Assembly (NCBI RefSeq): GCF_019890635.1
Contig: NZ_JAIOAB010000053.1
Location: 1-50,416, forward strand
Length of the DNA: 50,416 bases
From: Streptomyces sennicomposti
GTDB taxonomy: Bacteria > Actinomycetota > Actinomycetes > Streptomycetales > Streptomycetaceae
Direction: 5' to 3'
Every line of letters starts with the position of its first letter. Within the stretch, counting starts at the first letter, position 1. The notes under the pieces are model-generated. The model was not told the origin of the DNA. It did no database searches and saw only the letters and a list, made by a program, of their open reading frames with translations. The translations under genes were made by a program, and so were the position numbers. Positions 24,159-33,355 of this stretch are shown in pieces.

Positions 24159-25868
24159 CTAGCCGGAGGACTCGTCCCGGCCGGGCCGGCGCACCACCGT
24201 GAGGAGGTCGTCGTGCCCGGCCAGCGCGTCGAGGGACAGGGTGCGGTAGCCGGCCTCCTCGAACAGGACGGTGATGCGGTCGCCGTCCTGGCTGAGCACC
24301 GTGCCCGCGCCCCACTGCCCGTGCCGCACCTCGGCGCCCACCGGATAGCGCCCCGCAGCGGGATGGGCGGGCCGCCGGCCGGCGGCGGCCGCCTCCGGGT
24401 CGGCCTCCGCCGCCGTGCAGCGGTCGCAGTTCCCGCACGGCGGCTCGTAGGCCTCGCCGAAGTAGCCGAGCAGGAAGTGCCGCCGGCAGCCGATGGTCTC
24501 GGCGTAGGCGCGGGCCATCTCGACACGGGAGCGGTCGGTGCGGCGGTGCGCCTCGGCGGTGCGCTCCGCCTCCTGCGCCGCCTCGCCGGGCGCAGTGCCG
24601 GGGACGGGGCGCACCTCGCCCTCCTCGCCGGTGGTGACGGCGCCGGCCTCCTCCAGCAGGTTCACGGCCGTGGTCACCCGGGGGCGGGACAGGCCGGTGT
24701 CCTCCCGGAGTCCGGCCAGGTCGGCGGGGTCGTCGCGGTGGTCGTGCACGGCGTCGGCGACCTCGTCCAGGGTGTCCCGGCCGGTGGTGCGGGAGGCGAA
24801 GTAGGCCTGCATCCCGGTGTCCTCGGGCCGGTAGTGCAGCACGGCGAGGGCCGCCTCGCCGTCCCGGCCCGCGCGGCCGATCTCCTGGTAGTAGGCGTCC
24901 AGCGAGCCGGGCAGCGCCGCGTGCAGCACGAACCGCACGTCCTCCTTGTCGATGCCCATGCCGAAGGCGGAGGTCGCGACGACGACGTCGGCCGCCCCGG
25001 AGTGGAACGCCGCGTGGATACGGCGGCGTTCGGCGGCGCGCAGTCCCGCGTGGTAGGCCTCGGCGGCCAGTCCGAGGTCGGCCAGTTCCCGCGCGCACCG
25101 CTCGGTGTCCTTGCGGGTGGCCGCGTAGACGAGGCCGGGTTTCGGTTCGGCTGCGGCCCGTTCGACCACGGCGCGCCGCCGCTCGTCCTCGTCCTGGAAA
25201 CGGCGCGCCTCCAGCCGGATGTTCGGCCGGTCGAACCCGGTGACCAGGACCCGGGGCCGCTCCAAGCCGAGCCGTTCGACGATCTCCCGGCGCACCGGCG
25301 GGGCCGCGGTGGCGGTCAGCGCCAGCAGCGGCGGGCGGCCCAGCCGGCGTACGGCCTGCGCCAGGCGGAGGTAGTCGGGGCGGAAGTCGTGGCCCCAGGA
25401 GGAGACGCACTGCGCCTCGTCCACCGCGAACAGGGCGGGCCGCGCCCCGGCCAGCCGCTCCACGACCTCGTCCTTGGCCAGTTGCTCGGGGGCGAGGTAG
25501 AGGAAGCGGGCGGCGCCCTCCTCCACCGCCCGCCAGGCGGCCTGTTCCCCGGCGGCGGTGAGGGCGGAGTTCAGGGCGACGGCCCGCGGCGCCTGCTCGG
25601 GCAGCCCGGCGATCTGGTCGCGCTGCAGGGCGATGAGCGGCGAGACCACCACGACCGGTCCGGGCAGCAGCAGGGCGGGGACCTGGAAGATCGCGGACTT
25701 GCCGGAGCCGGTCGGCATCACCACCAGGGCGTCGTCGCCGGCGAGCACCCACTCCATGGCGGTCAGCTGCCCGGGTCTGAGCGTGTCCCAGCCGAACACG
25801 TCGGCGGCGGCCGCGCGCAGCCGCCGGGCCGGTTCGCCTCGCTCGTCCCGTCGGTCCGTGTCGGTCAT
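24159..25868 (-). CDS. RecQ-family ATP-dependent DNA helicase with Tudor-like C-terminus
   Basis: 569 aa. It is an SF2 helicase that unwinds DNA 3'-5'. Walker A is MPTGSGKS (about 50-57), Walker B is VDEAQCVSSWGHDFRP (DEAQ where many have DEAH), then TATAAP, SAFGMGIDK and QEIGRAGRDG. A zinc-binding subdomain follows (C in IGCRRHFLLGYFGE, then CGNCDRC). HRDC is absent. Instead the last 60 residues (VGAEVRHGQWGAGTVLSQDGD, about 506-530) resemble the Tudor-like C-terminal domain of PcrA/UvrD. It lies 31 bp after the cupin gene in the same direction as the nar genes, so read-through from nar is possible. It should act in DNA repair. Confidence 0.92.
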   Translation of the reverse strand: MTDTDRRDERGEPARRLRAAAADVFGWDTLRPGQLTAMEWVLAGDDALVVMPTGSGKSAIFQVPALLLPGPVVVVSPLIALQRDQIAGLPEQAPRAVALNSALTAAGEQAAWRAVEEGAARFLYLAPEQLAKDEVVERLAGARPALFAVDEAQCVSSWGHDFRPDYLRLAQAVRRLGRPPLLALTATAAPPVRREIVERLGLERPRVLVTGFDRPNIRLEARRFQDEDERRRAVVERAAAEPKPGLVYAATRKDTERCARELADLGLAAEAYHAGLRAAERRRIHAAFHSGAADVVVATSAFGMGIDKEDVRFVLHAALPGSLDAYYQEIGRAGRDGEAALAVLHYRPEDTGMQAYFASRTTGRDTLDEVADAVHDHRDDPADLAGLREDTGLSRPRVTTAVNLLEEAGAVTTGEEGEVRPVPGTAPGEAAQEAERTAEAHRRTDRSRVEMARAYAETIGCRRHFLLGYFGEAYEPPCGNCDRCTAAEADPEAAAAGRRPAHPAAGRYPVGAEVRHGQWGAGTVLSQDGDRITVLFEEAGYRTLSLDALAGHDDLLTVVRRPGRDESSG

Positions 25869-25899
25869 GTCCGGCTCCCGGCCGCTTCCGGCATCGCCG

Positions 25900-26232
25900 T
25901 CAGGGCTTCTTGGCGACGGTGAGCAGGGCCGCGGCGTCCTCGACGGCCTCCAGGCTGTGCCGGGCCTCGGGGACGACGAGCAGGTCGCCGGCCCGGCCGT
26001 CCCAGGAGTCCTCGCCGCTCAGCAGCCGGACCCGGCCGCGCAGCACGAGGACGGTGGCCTCGCCGGGGTTCTCGTGCTCGGTGAGGGAGGTGCCGGCGCG
26101 CAGGGTGATGAGGGTCTGGCGCAGGACGTGCTCGTGGCCGCCGTAGACGGTCTCGGCGCTGCGGCCGGTGCTCGCCGCCGCGGCGCGTTCCAGGTGCTCA
26201 CGGGCCCGGGCGTCGAGGGAGATCTTCTGCAT
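25900..26232 (-). CDS. Cupin-domain protein
   Basis: 110 aa, soluble. A single small cupin barrel is recognisable: RQTLITLRAGTSLTEHENPGEATVLVLRGRVRL (key residues H53, E54, E58) and GDLLVVPEARHSLEAVEDA. The metal-binding set is H, E and a later H, one His short of the classical set. It lies 36 bp after narI in the same orientation and so probably belongs to the nar transcript. A role as a nitric-oxide, nitrite or redox-related accessory is conceivable but not shown by sequence. Confidence 0.82.
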   Translation of the reverse strand: MQKISLDARAREHLERAAAASTGRSAETVYGGHEHVLRQTLITLRAGTSLTEHENPGEATVLVLRGRVRLLSGEDSWDGRAGDLLVVPEARHSLEAVEDAAALLTVAKKP

Positions 26233-26268
26233 GGCTTCGGCTCCTCGGTCGGTGCGGTGGCGACGGCG

Positions 26269-27012
26269 TCAGTAGCGGACGCCGATACGGCGCCAGCGGC
26301 GTCCGCTGGTGCCCGGCTCGGCGGGGTGGGCGGGGACCCTGCTGCGGTAGAGGACGTAGGGACGCCACAGGTACCACAGCGGCACGCTCCAGGCGTGCAC
26401 GAGCCGGGTGAAGGGCCAGACGGCGAGGATGGCCCAGGCGGCGGTGGCGTGGACCTGGTAGATCAGCGGCGCGTGCGAGATCGCGGCGACGTCCGGGTTC
26501 CCGGCGAACAGGCCCCGGAACCACAGGGAGACGCTGCGCCGGTAGTCGTAGCCCTCGCCGAGGAGGTTGACGCCGATGGTCGGGGTGATGCCGAGCACGA
26601 TCACGATCGCGAGCAGGATCAGGGCGAGCCAGTCGACGGGGCTGGTGGCGGCGCGCACCCGGGGCACGGTGGTGCGGCGGAAGGCGAGCACGGCGACTCC
26701 GGCGATCACCGCGAGCGCGGCGACGGTGCCGCCGACGGAGGAGAACCAGCGGTAGACGTCCTCCGGGATGCCGAGCCAACGGGTGAAAGACTCCGGGACG
26801 AGGATGCCGAGGACGTGTCCGGCGATGGCGGCGAAGGCGCCGTAGTGGAAGAGGGGTCCGCCCCATTTGAGCAGGCGGCCCTCCTGGAGCTGGGTGGAGC
26901 GGCTGGTCCAGCCGAACTGGTCGTACCGCCAGCGCCAGATGTGGCCGACGACGAAAATGACGAGGGCGAGGTAGGGCAGGATGACCCACCACCACAGGTC
27001 CCAGGAGCTCAT
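26269..27012 (-). CDS. narI: Respiratory nitrate reductase gamma subunit
   Basis: 247 aa, five membrane helices (LWWWVILPYLALVIFVVGH; LFHYGAFAAIAGHVLGIL; VGGTVAALAVIAGVAVLA; WLALILLAIVIVLGIT; TAAWAILAVWPFTRLVHAW). It is the diheme cytochrome b that takes electrons from quinol and passes them to NarH. Histidines in HYGAFAAIAGH and in YQVHATAAW / RLVHAW are placed to ligate the two hemes. The start ATG overlaps the narJ stop (ATGA). The length is as expected for NarI. Confidence 0.95.
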   Translation of the reverse strand: MSSWDLWWWVILPYLALVIFVVGHIWRWRYDQFGWTSRSTQLQEGRLLKWGGPLFHYGAFAAIAGHVLGILVPESFTRWLGIPEDVYRWFSSVGGTVAALAVIAGVAVLAFRRTTVPRVRAATSPVDWLALILLAIVIVLGITPTIGVNLLGEGYDYRRSVSLWFRGLFAGNPDVAAISHAPLIYQVHATAAWAILAVWPFTRLVHAWSVPLWYLWRPYVLYRSRVPAHPAEPGTSGRRWRRIGVRY

Positions 27013-27767
27013 CGGTCCTCCCCGGAAGCGGTCGCGGCGGGCGGCGTCGGTACGGGCGTCATGAGCACGGGTGCCGACGGTGCGGGTCCCGTGGGTACGG
27101 GTGCCGTCCGTTCGGGCGTCATCTGCGCGGAGGTCAGGTATTCCGGCGGGGCGAAGGGCTCGGTGCCCGCGCGCTGCGCGCCCACGTGTTCGCTCGGGGG
27201 TCCTTCGGCGGCCAGCCGCCGCCAGGTGTCGCGTTCGCGGCGGCCCGGCCGGGGCAGGCGTCCGCAGACCGCGTCCAGCACGGGCGCGTACGGGTCGCGG
27301 CGCTCGGCCAGCGACTGCCGCAGGAGTTCGAGCCCGGCCCGGCACTGGAGCAGGACGCGGTGGCCGGGTTCGGGGGCGAGCGCGGCGAACTCCAGGACCA
27401 GCGGCAGGAAGTCGGGCAGTTCGTCCTCGGGGGGCTCGTGTCCGGCCTGCCGGTAGGTGTGTTTGAGGGCGAGCAGCGCCATGCCGCGGGCGCGGGTGTC
27501 GCCGTGCCGGTAGTAGGTCAGGTGCAGGCAGTGGCGGCGGGTGTGGTCGAAGACGGCGACGTAGCGTTCGGCGGCCTCCCCCGGCGGCAGGGCGCGCAGG
27601 TGTGCCGTGACGGCGGCGAGCCGGGCCCGGTCGGCGGCGTCGCGGACGGCGGGCAGCGCGGCGGTCACGTCGTCGAGGGCGGCGAGCACCGCCGCATCGG
27701 GGTAGCGCAGCAGGACGGCGGCGATGCGGTGCAGGGCGGGGGTGTCGGGGGCGGGGCGGCGGTTCAC
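27009..27767 (-). CDS. narJ: Nitrate reductase molybdenum cofactor assembly chaperone
   Basis: 252 aa from GTG overlapping the narH stop (GTGA). It is a TorD-type helical chaperone that guides cofactor insertion into NarG; it is not part of the final enzyme. Family marks include LLRYPDAAVLAALDDV, YVAVFDHTRRHCLHLTYY and ELPDFLPLVLEFAAL. The last 60 residues are a Pro/Ala/Thr-rich extension (APVPTGPAPSAPVLMTPVP) beyond the usual ~200-residue NarJ. The gene order G-H-J-I is canonical. Confidence 0.94.
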   Translation of the reverse strand: MNRRPAPDTPALHRIAAVLLRYPDAAVLAALDDVTAALPAVRDAADRARLAAVTAHLRALPPGEAAERYVAVFDHTRRHCLHLTYYRHGDTRARGMALLALKHTYRQAGHEPPEDELPDFLPLVLEFAALAPEPGHRVLLQCRAGLELLRQSLAERRDPYAPVLDAVCGRLPRPGRRERDTWRRLAAEGPPSEHVGAQRAGTEPFAPPEYLTSAQMTPERTAPVPTGPAPSAPVLMTPVPTPPAATASGEDR

Positions 27768-29392
27768 GGGGCGCTCCCCTCGGCGCCGAAGAGGCCGGGG
27801 GCGTCTTCGCTGCCGTTCCAGCCGAGGAGGTTGAAGCGGACCTGTCCGTCGCTGTCGCGGAAGTGGCTGCCGCCGCCCGGTGCGGTCAGGCCCGGCAACG
27901 CGGGCGGCGCGGGGTCCACCGCGTCGTGGGAGGCGAGGTCGGCGACCCCGCCGGGGCGGTCCAGGGAGCAGTGCTGGGCCATCAGGGCGCCGGAGCCCTC
28001 GGCGTGCGCCTTGGGGACGACGTAACGCTCGTCGTACTTGGCGACGGCGAGCAGCCGGTAGAGGTCCTCGACGCCGTCGGCGGTCGTGCCGGCCCGCTCC
28101 AGCAGGTGCGGGTCGACCGGGTCGCCGAGCTGTTTCGCCCGCATGTGGCCGCGCATCGCGGTGAGCGTGCGCAGGACGCGCTCGACCACGGCGGTGTCGC
28201 CCGCGGTGAACAGGTTCGCCAGGTACTCCACGGGGATGCGCAGCGCGTCGATGGCGGCGAAGATCCGGTCGGGGTCGTCGTCGTGGTAGCCGGTGGCGTG
28301 CACGGCGTCGGCGACCGGGGAGAGCGGCGGCACGTACCAGACCATGGGCAGGGTGCGGTACTCCGGGTGCAGGGGCAGCGCCACCCGGTGCTCCTTGATC
28401 AGGGCGTACACGGGCGAGCGGCGGGCGGCCTCGATCCAGTCGTGGGCGATGCCGTCGCGGGCGGCGGCCTCGCGCACCCCTTCCTCGTGCGGGTCGAGGA
28501 AGACGGACAGCTGGGCCTCGTAGAGGTCCTTGTCGTCCTTGACGGAGGCGGCGTCGAGGACGGCGTCGGCGTCGTAGAGCATGACGCCGAGGTGGCGCAG
28601 CCGACCGACGCAGGTCTCCGAGCAGATGGTGGGCTGGCCGGCCTCGATGCGCGGGTAGCAGAAGGTGCACTTCTCGGCCTTGCCGGTGCGGTGGTTGAAG
28701 TAGACCTTCTTGTACGGGCAGCCGGAGACGCAGAACCGCCAGCCGCGGCAGCGGTCCTCGTCGACGAGGACGATGCCGTCCTCCTCCCGCTTGTACATCG
28801 CGCCCGAGGGGCAGGAGGCGACGCAGGACGGGTTGAGGCAGTGCTCGCAGATGCGCGGCAGATAGAACATGAAGGTGTGCTCGAACTCCAGGCGCACCCG
28901 CTCGGCCAGGCCCTTGAGATTGGGGTCCGTGGCGGCGTACTCGGCGGCCCCGGCGAGGTCGTCGTCCCAGTTGGGGCCGTGCACGGGCCGCATGTCCCGG
29001 CCGGTGAGCTGCGACTTGGGGCGGGCGCTGGGGAAGGTGTCGGACAGCGGGGCCGTGGTCAGGCTCTGGTAGTCGTACGTCCACGGCTCGTAGAAGTCGT
29101 CCAGCGAGGGCAGGTCGGGGTTGTGGAAGAGGGTGAGGAGTTTGCGCAGCCGGCCGCCGGCCCTCAGCTTGAGCCGGCCCCGGCGGTCGAGGGTCCAGCC
29201 GCCCTTCCACGTGTCCTGGTCCTCGTAGCGGCGCGGGTAGCCGGCGCCGGGTTTCGTCTCGACGTTGTTGAACCACACGTATTCCGTGCCGGGCCGGTTG
29301 GTCCAGGTCTGTTTGCAGGTCACCGAGCAGGTGTGGCACCCGATGCACTTGTCGAGGTTCATCACCATGGCCACCTGGGCCATCACCTTCAC
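27764..29392 (-). CDS. narH: Respiratory nitrate reductase beta subunit
   Basis: 542 aa. The GTG at 29392 overlaps the narG stop and has AGGAGG upstream; an ATG three codons later is an alternative. It is the electron-transfer subunit carrying four Fe-S clusters. The Cys clusters are CIGCHTCSVTCK near the N-terminus, CEHCLNPSCVASCPSGA, CRGWRFCVSGCPYKK (Trp replaces one Cys, the expected 3Fe-4S site) and CTFCYPRIEAGQPTICSETC (key cysteines). The length is typical of the family. It sits at the cytoplasmic face bound to NarG and NarI. Confidence 0.96.
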   Translation of the reverse strand: MKVMAQVAMVMNLDKCIGCHTCSVTCKQTWTNRPGTEYVWFNNVETKPGAGYPRRYEDQDTWKGGWTLDRRGRLKLRAGGRLRKLLTLFHNPDLPSLDDFYEPWTYDYQSLTTAPLSDTFPSARPKSQLTGRDMRPVHGPNWDDDLAGAAEYAATDPNLKGLAERVRLEFEHTFMFYLPRICEHCLNPSCVASCPSGAMYKREEDGIVLVDEDRCRGWRFCVSGCPYKKVYFNHRTGKAEKCTFCYPRIEAGQPTICSETCVGRLRHLGVMLYDADAVLDAASVKDDKDLYEAQLSVFLDPHEEGVREAAARDGIAHDWIEAARRSPVYALIKEHRVALPLHPEYRTLPMVWYVPPLSPVADAVHATGYHDDDPDRIFAAIDALRIPVEYLANLFTAGDTAVVERVLRTLTAMRGHMRAKQLGDPVDPHLLERAGTTADGVEDLYRLLAVAKYDERYVVPKAHAEGSGALMAQHCSLDRPGGVADLASHDAVDPAPPALPGLTAPGGGSHFRDSDGQVRFNLLGWNGSEDAPGLFGAEGSAP

Positions 29393-32300
29393 TGGAAGTC
29401 GACCTCCTGTGCGCGGCGGCGGACGACGGTGATCTCGTCGCGTTGGTTGCCGGTGGGACCGATGTAGTTGAAGGCGTAGCTGAACTGGGCGTAGCCGCCG
29501 ATGAGATGGGTGGGCTTGATCAGCAGGCGGGTCAGGGAGTTGTCGCCGCCGCCGTGCAGTCCGGAGGTCTCGGTGCGCGGCACGTTCAGGTGCCGGTCCA
29601 TGGTGTGGTACATGAACACGGTGCCCTCGGGCATGCGGTGGGTGACCACGGCCCGGCAGGCGACCACGCCGTTGCGGTTGTACGCCTCGATCCAGTCGTT
29701 GTCGGCGACCCCGATCTTCTCCGCGTCCAGCGGGCTCATCCAGATGCCGGGCCCGCCGCGGAAGAGGGTGAGCATGTGCAGGTTCTCCTGGTACTCGGAG
29801 TGGATGGACCACTTCGAGTGCGGGGTGAGGTAGCGCACCACCAGCTCGGGGTGTCCGGCCGGGTTGCGGCGGGGGTCGCCGACATGGGCGAGCATGTTCA
29901 ACGGCGGCCGGTAGACGGGGAGTTGTTCGCCGAACTCGGCCATCCAGTCATGGTCGAGGAAGAAGTGCTGGCGGCCGGTGAGGGTGTGCCAGGGTTTGAG
30001 GCGTTCGACGTTGACGGTGAACGGCGAGTAGCGGCGACCGCCGGACTCGGTACCGGACCACTCGGCCGAGGTGATCACGGCGCGGGGCTGGGTGCGGGTG
30101 TCCTCGAAGGTGATGCGGTCGCCGGAGCGTTCCTCGGCGAGGTCGGCGAGGCGAAGGCCGGTGCGTTTCTCCAGAGCGCGCAGCGACTCGACGGCCAGGC
30201 GGCCGTTGGTGGTGCCGGACAGGGCGAGGACGGCCTCGCAGAACTGGTCGTCACGGGCGATGGAGGGCCGCCCGTCGGCGACGCCGCCGCGCACGACGCC
30301 GTTGCGGGCGCGCAGGTCGTCGATCTCCTCGCCCGGGTGCCAGGAGACGCCCTTGGTGGCGGTGCCGAGGGTGTCGAGCAGCGGTCCGACGGCGGCCATC
30401 TTCTCGGCGACCTTGGTGTAGTCGCGTTCCACGACGGTCAGTCTGGGCATGGTGCGGCCGGGGACGGGCTCGCACTCGCCGGCCTTCCAGTCGCGTACGA
30501 CGCCGTGCGGCTGGGCGAGTTCGTCGGGTGTGTCGTGGGCGAGCGGGGCGGCGATGACGTCGCGGCGCACCCCGAGGCGGCCGGCGGCCAGGCGGGAGAA
30601 CTCGGCGGCGAGGGTGTGGAAGACGTCGAAGTCGCTGCGGGTCTGCCAGGGCGGTGCGATGGCCGGGTTGAAGGCGTGCACGAAGGGGTGCATGTCGGTG
30701 GAGGACAGGTCGAACTTCTCGTACCAGGTGGCGGCGGGCAGCACCACGTCGGAGAACAGGCAGGTGCTGGTCATCCGGAAGTCGACGGCGACGGAGAGGT
30801 CGAGCTTGCCGACGGGCGCCGGGTCGCGCCAGGTGACATCCTTCGGCCGCAGGTGGGGCGGGGTCTCGGGGGCGGTCGTCGCGTCGTCGGTGCCGAGCAG
30901 GTGCCGGAGCATGTACTCGTGGCCCTTCATCGACGACGCGAACAGGTTGGCGCGCCAGATGAGCAGCACCCGGGGGAAGTTGGCCGGGTCGTCGGGGTCC
31001 TCGGCGGCGAACCGCAGACGCCCCGCCTTGAGTTCGTCCACGATGTGGTCGGCGACGTCCTTGCCGGCCCGCTGCGCGTCGTCGCAGATGTCCAGCGGGT
31101 TGCGGTCGAAGGTCGGGTGGGAGGGCATCCAGCCCAGGCGCGCGGCGAGCGCGTTGAGGTCGGGCAGGGTGCGCCCGGCGAGCCGGCCCCGGCCGAGCGG
31201 GCTGGCGAGCACGTCGGCGGGGAACGCCTCGTAGCGCCACTGGTCGGTGGCGAGCCAGAACAGCGGGGTGCCCACCATGTGCCGGGTGGGCCGCTGCCAG
31301 TCCAGGCCGAAGGCGAGGTGGAACCAGCCGGTGATGGGGCGCACCTTCTCCTGGCCGACGTAGTGCGCCCAGCCGCCGCCGTTGACGCCCTGGCTGCCGG
31401 TGAGCATGGTCAGGGAGAGGAAGGCGCGGTAGATCTGGTCGGAGTGGAACCAGTGGTTGGTGCCCGCGCCCATCGCGATCATGGAGCGGCCGTCGGTGCG
31501 TTCGGCGTTGCGCGCGAACTCGCGGGCGACCCGGGCGGCGGCCCGCGCGGGCACCGAGGTGACGGCCTCCTGCCAGGCGGGTGTGCAGGGCTCGTCCGCG
31601 TCGTCGTAGCCGGTGGGCCACCGGCCGGGCAGGCCTTCGCGGCCCACCGCGTACTGGGCCATGACCAGGTCGAACACCGTCGTCACCAGGTGGCCGCCGA
31701 TCCGGGTGGCCGGCACGCCGCGCCGCACGGCGCCGCCGGACTCCTCCGGTCCGGCGTCGAAGCGCGGCAGGTCCACCGCCACGGCCTCGCCGCCCGGGCG
31801 GCCGTACAGGCTCAGCAGCGGGTCGACGCCGTCCAGCCTCAGGTTCCAGCGGGGGCCGTCCTCGGGCTCGGTCCAGCGGAAACCGAGCGAGCCGCCGGGG
31901 ACGACCGGTTCGCCGGTGGCCGCGTCCAGCAGCACCGTCTTGAACTCGGCCGCCTCCTCGGCGGCGCCGGGCAGGTCGGCGGCGGTGAGGAACTTGTCCG
32001 GCACGTACGCCCCGTCGCCTCCGTCCCGCTCGCGCAGCCGGACCAGGAACGGCAGGTCGGTGTAGGTCTTGGCGTACTCGGTGAAGCGGGGCACCTGCCG
32101 GTCGCGGTAGAACTCGGTGAGGATGACGTGGCCCATGGCCATGGCGAGCGCGCCGTCGGTGCCGGGGGCGGCGGCGAGCCAGTCGTCGGCGAACTTGGTG
32201 TGGTCGCCGTAGTCCGGGGAGACCACGACGACCTTCTGTCCCCGGTAGCGGGCCTCGGTCATGAAGTGGGCGTCGGGGGTGCGGGTGATGGGCAGGTTGG

Positions 32301-33093
32301 TGCCCCACACGATGAGATACCCGGCGTTCCACCAGTCGGCGGACTCCGGTACGTCGGTCTGGTCGCCGAACACCTGCGGGGAGGCCATCGGCAGGTCGGC
32401 GTACCAGTCGTAGAAGGAGGAGATGGTCCCGCCGATCATCGACAGGTAGCGGGTGCCCGCCGAGTACGAGGCGATCGACATCGCCGGGATCGGGGAGAAG
32501 CCGACGATGCGGTCGGGGCCGTACCGCTCGACCGTGTCCACCTGGGCGGCCGCGATCAGCTCCATGACCTCCTGCCAGGTGGAGCGCACGAAGCCGCCCT
32601 TGCCGCGGGCCCGCTTGTAGGCGGCGCACCGCTCCGGGTCGGAGGTCAGCCACCGCCAGGCCTCGACCGGGTCGTCGGTGCGGGCGCGGGCCTGCCGCCA
32701 CAGCTGGAGCAGGGGGCGGCGGACGTAGGGGTAGCGGATGCGGGTGGGCGAGTAGGTGTACCAGGAGAACGACGCGCCGCGCGGGCAGCCCCGGGGCTCG
32801 TACTCGGGCGAGTCGGGGCCCACGCTCGGGTAGTCGGTCGCCTGGGTCTCCCAGGTGATGATGCCGTCCTTGACGAACACCCGCCAGGAGCAGGAGCCGG
32901 TGCAGTTCACTCCGTGGGTGGAGCGGACCTCGCGGTCGTGCCGCCACCGCTCCCGGTAGAACTCCTCCGCCGCCCGGCCACCCTCCCGGTACAGCACCCG
33001 CCGGTCGGGCGACTGCTCGCCGGGGAAGAAGTACTGGGCCGCGCGCATCAGCCGGTCCAGGGCCTCACCGGAGCGGTCGGTGCTCGTGCTCAC
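29389..33093 (-). CDS. narG: Respiratory nitrate reductase alpha subunit (Mo-bisMGD)
   Basis: 1234 aa from GTG at 33093; open frame continues upstream, but the protein aligns with NarG from VSTSTDRSGEALDRLM onward. It reduces nitrate to nitrite at the cytoplasmic side, using bis-MGD. The N-terminal FS0 [4Fe-4S] site is HGVNCTGSC with a distal Cys in RGCPRGAS. FGDQTDVPESADWWN contains the region supplying the Mo aspartate, and SFYDWYADLP, GTNLPITRTPDAHF and TPHSKWSIHSEYQ are hallmark segments. There is no twin-arginine signal, as expected for a cytoplasm-facing NarG. It is the first gene of narGHJI; 377 bp upstream hold repeats and two palindromes but no gene. Confidence 0.97.
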   Translation of the reverse strand: MSTSTDRSGEALDRLMRAAQYFFPGEQSPDRRVLYREGGRAAEEFYRERWRHDREVRSTHGVNCTGSCSWRVFVKDGIITWETQATDYPSVGPDSPEYEPRGCPRGASFSWYTYSPTRIRYPYVRRPLLQLWRQARARTDDPVEAWRWLTSDPERCAAYKRARGKGGFVRSTWQEVMELIAAAQVDTVERYGPDRIVGFSPIPAMSIASYSAGTRYLSMIGGTISSFYDWYADLPMASPQVFGDQTDVPESADWWNAGYLIVWGTNLPITRTPDAHFMTEARYRGQKVVVVSPDYGDHTKFADDWLAAAPGTDGALAMAMGHVILTEFYRDRQVPRFTEYAKTYTDLPFLVRLRERDGGDGAYVPDKFLTAADLPGAAEEAAEFKTVLLDAATGEPVVPGGSLGFRWTEPEDGPRWNLRLDGVDPLLSLYGRPGGEAVAVDLPRFDAGPEESGGAVRRGVPATRIGGHLVTTVFDLVMAQYAVGREGLPGRWPTGYDDADEPCTPAWQEAVTSVPARAAARVAREFARNAERTDGRSMIAMGAGTNHWFHSDQIYRAFLSLTMLTGSQGVNGGGWAHYVGQEKVRPITGWFHLAFGLDWQRPTRHMVGTPLFWLATDQWRYEAFPADVLASPLGRGRLAGRTLPDLNALAARLGWMPSHPTFDRNPLDICDDAQRAGKDVADHIVDELKAGRLRFAAEDPDDPANFPRVLLIWRANLFASSMKGHEYMLRHLLGTDDATTAPETPPHLRPKDVTWRDPAPVGKLDLSVAVDFRMTSTCLFSDVVLPAATWYEKFDLSSTDMHPFVHAFNPAIAPPWQTRSDFDVFHTLAAEFSRLAAGRLGVRRDVIAAPLAHDTPDELAQPHGVVRDWKAGECEPVPGRTMPRLTVVERDYTKVAEKMAAVGPLLDTLGTATKGVSWHPGEEIDDLRARNGVVRGGVADGRPSIARDDQFCEAVLALSGTTNGRLAVESLRALEKRTGLRLADLAEERSGDRITFEDTRTQPRAVITSAEWSGTESGGRRYSPFTVNVERLKPWHTLTGRQHFFLDHDWMAEFGEQLPVYRPPLNMLAHVGDPRRNPAGHPELVVRYLTPHSKWSIHSEYQENLHMLTLFRGGPGIWMSPLDAEKIGVADNDWIEAYNRNGVVACRAVVTHRMPEGTVFMYHTMDRHLNVPRTETSGLHGGGDNSLTRLLIKPTHLIGGYAQFSYAFNYIGPTGNQRDEITVVRRRAQEVDFQ

Positions 33094-33190
33094 ACCCTCG
33101 CCTCTCTTGCGCGTGAGACGCGCGGTGCCGCAGCGGATGGACGGAACGGTTGTTCGGGACGCGGTCGCGGAAGGGGCAGCCCCCGCCCGG

Positions 33191-33231
33191 GGGACCGTCC
33201 CGGCGCGGGGGACCGTCCCGGCGCGGGGGAC
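33191..33231. promoter_or_regulatory. Tandem palindromes GGGACCGTCCC upstream of narG
   Basis: The 11-bp sequence GGGACCGTCCC, palindromic around one central base, occurs at 33191-33201 and 33209-33219, with a third half-site GGGAC at 33227-33231. The period is 18 bp (repeat unit about GGCGCGGGGGACCGTCCC). It lies about 100 bp upstream of the narG start. GGGAC half-sites recall DevR/OsdR hypoxia boxes, but spacing differs (1 bp here against 4 bp), so the binder is not identified. Confidence 0.5.
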
Positions 33232-33355
33232 GGCCGGGTCCGGCGTGCTCGCGGGAGGCCGGGGGCGGAAACGACCATGGCCAGTCTTGGCCGCGGGGCG
33301 GAGGGCCGCAAGGGGCCAATCGTGCGAATCGGGCGGCGGCCGAGTTGCGGACGTC

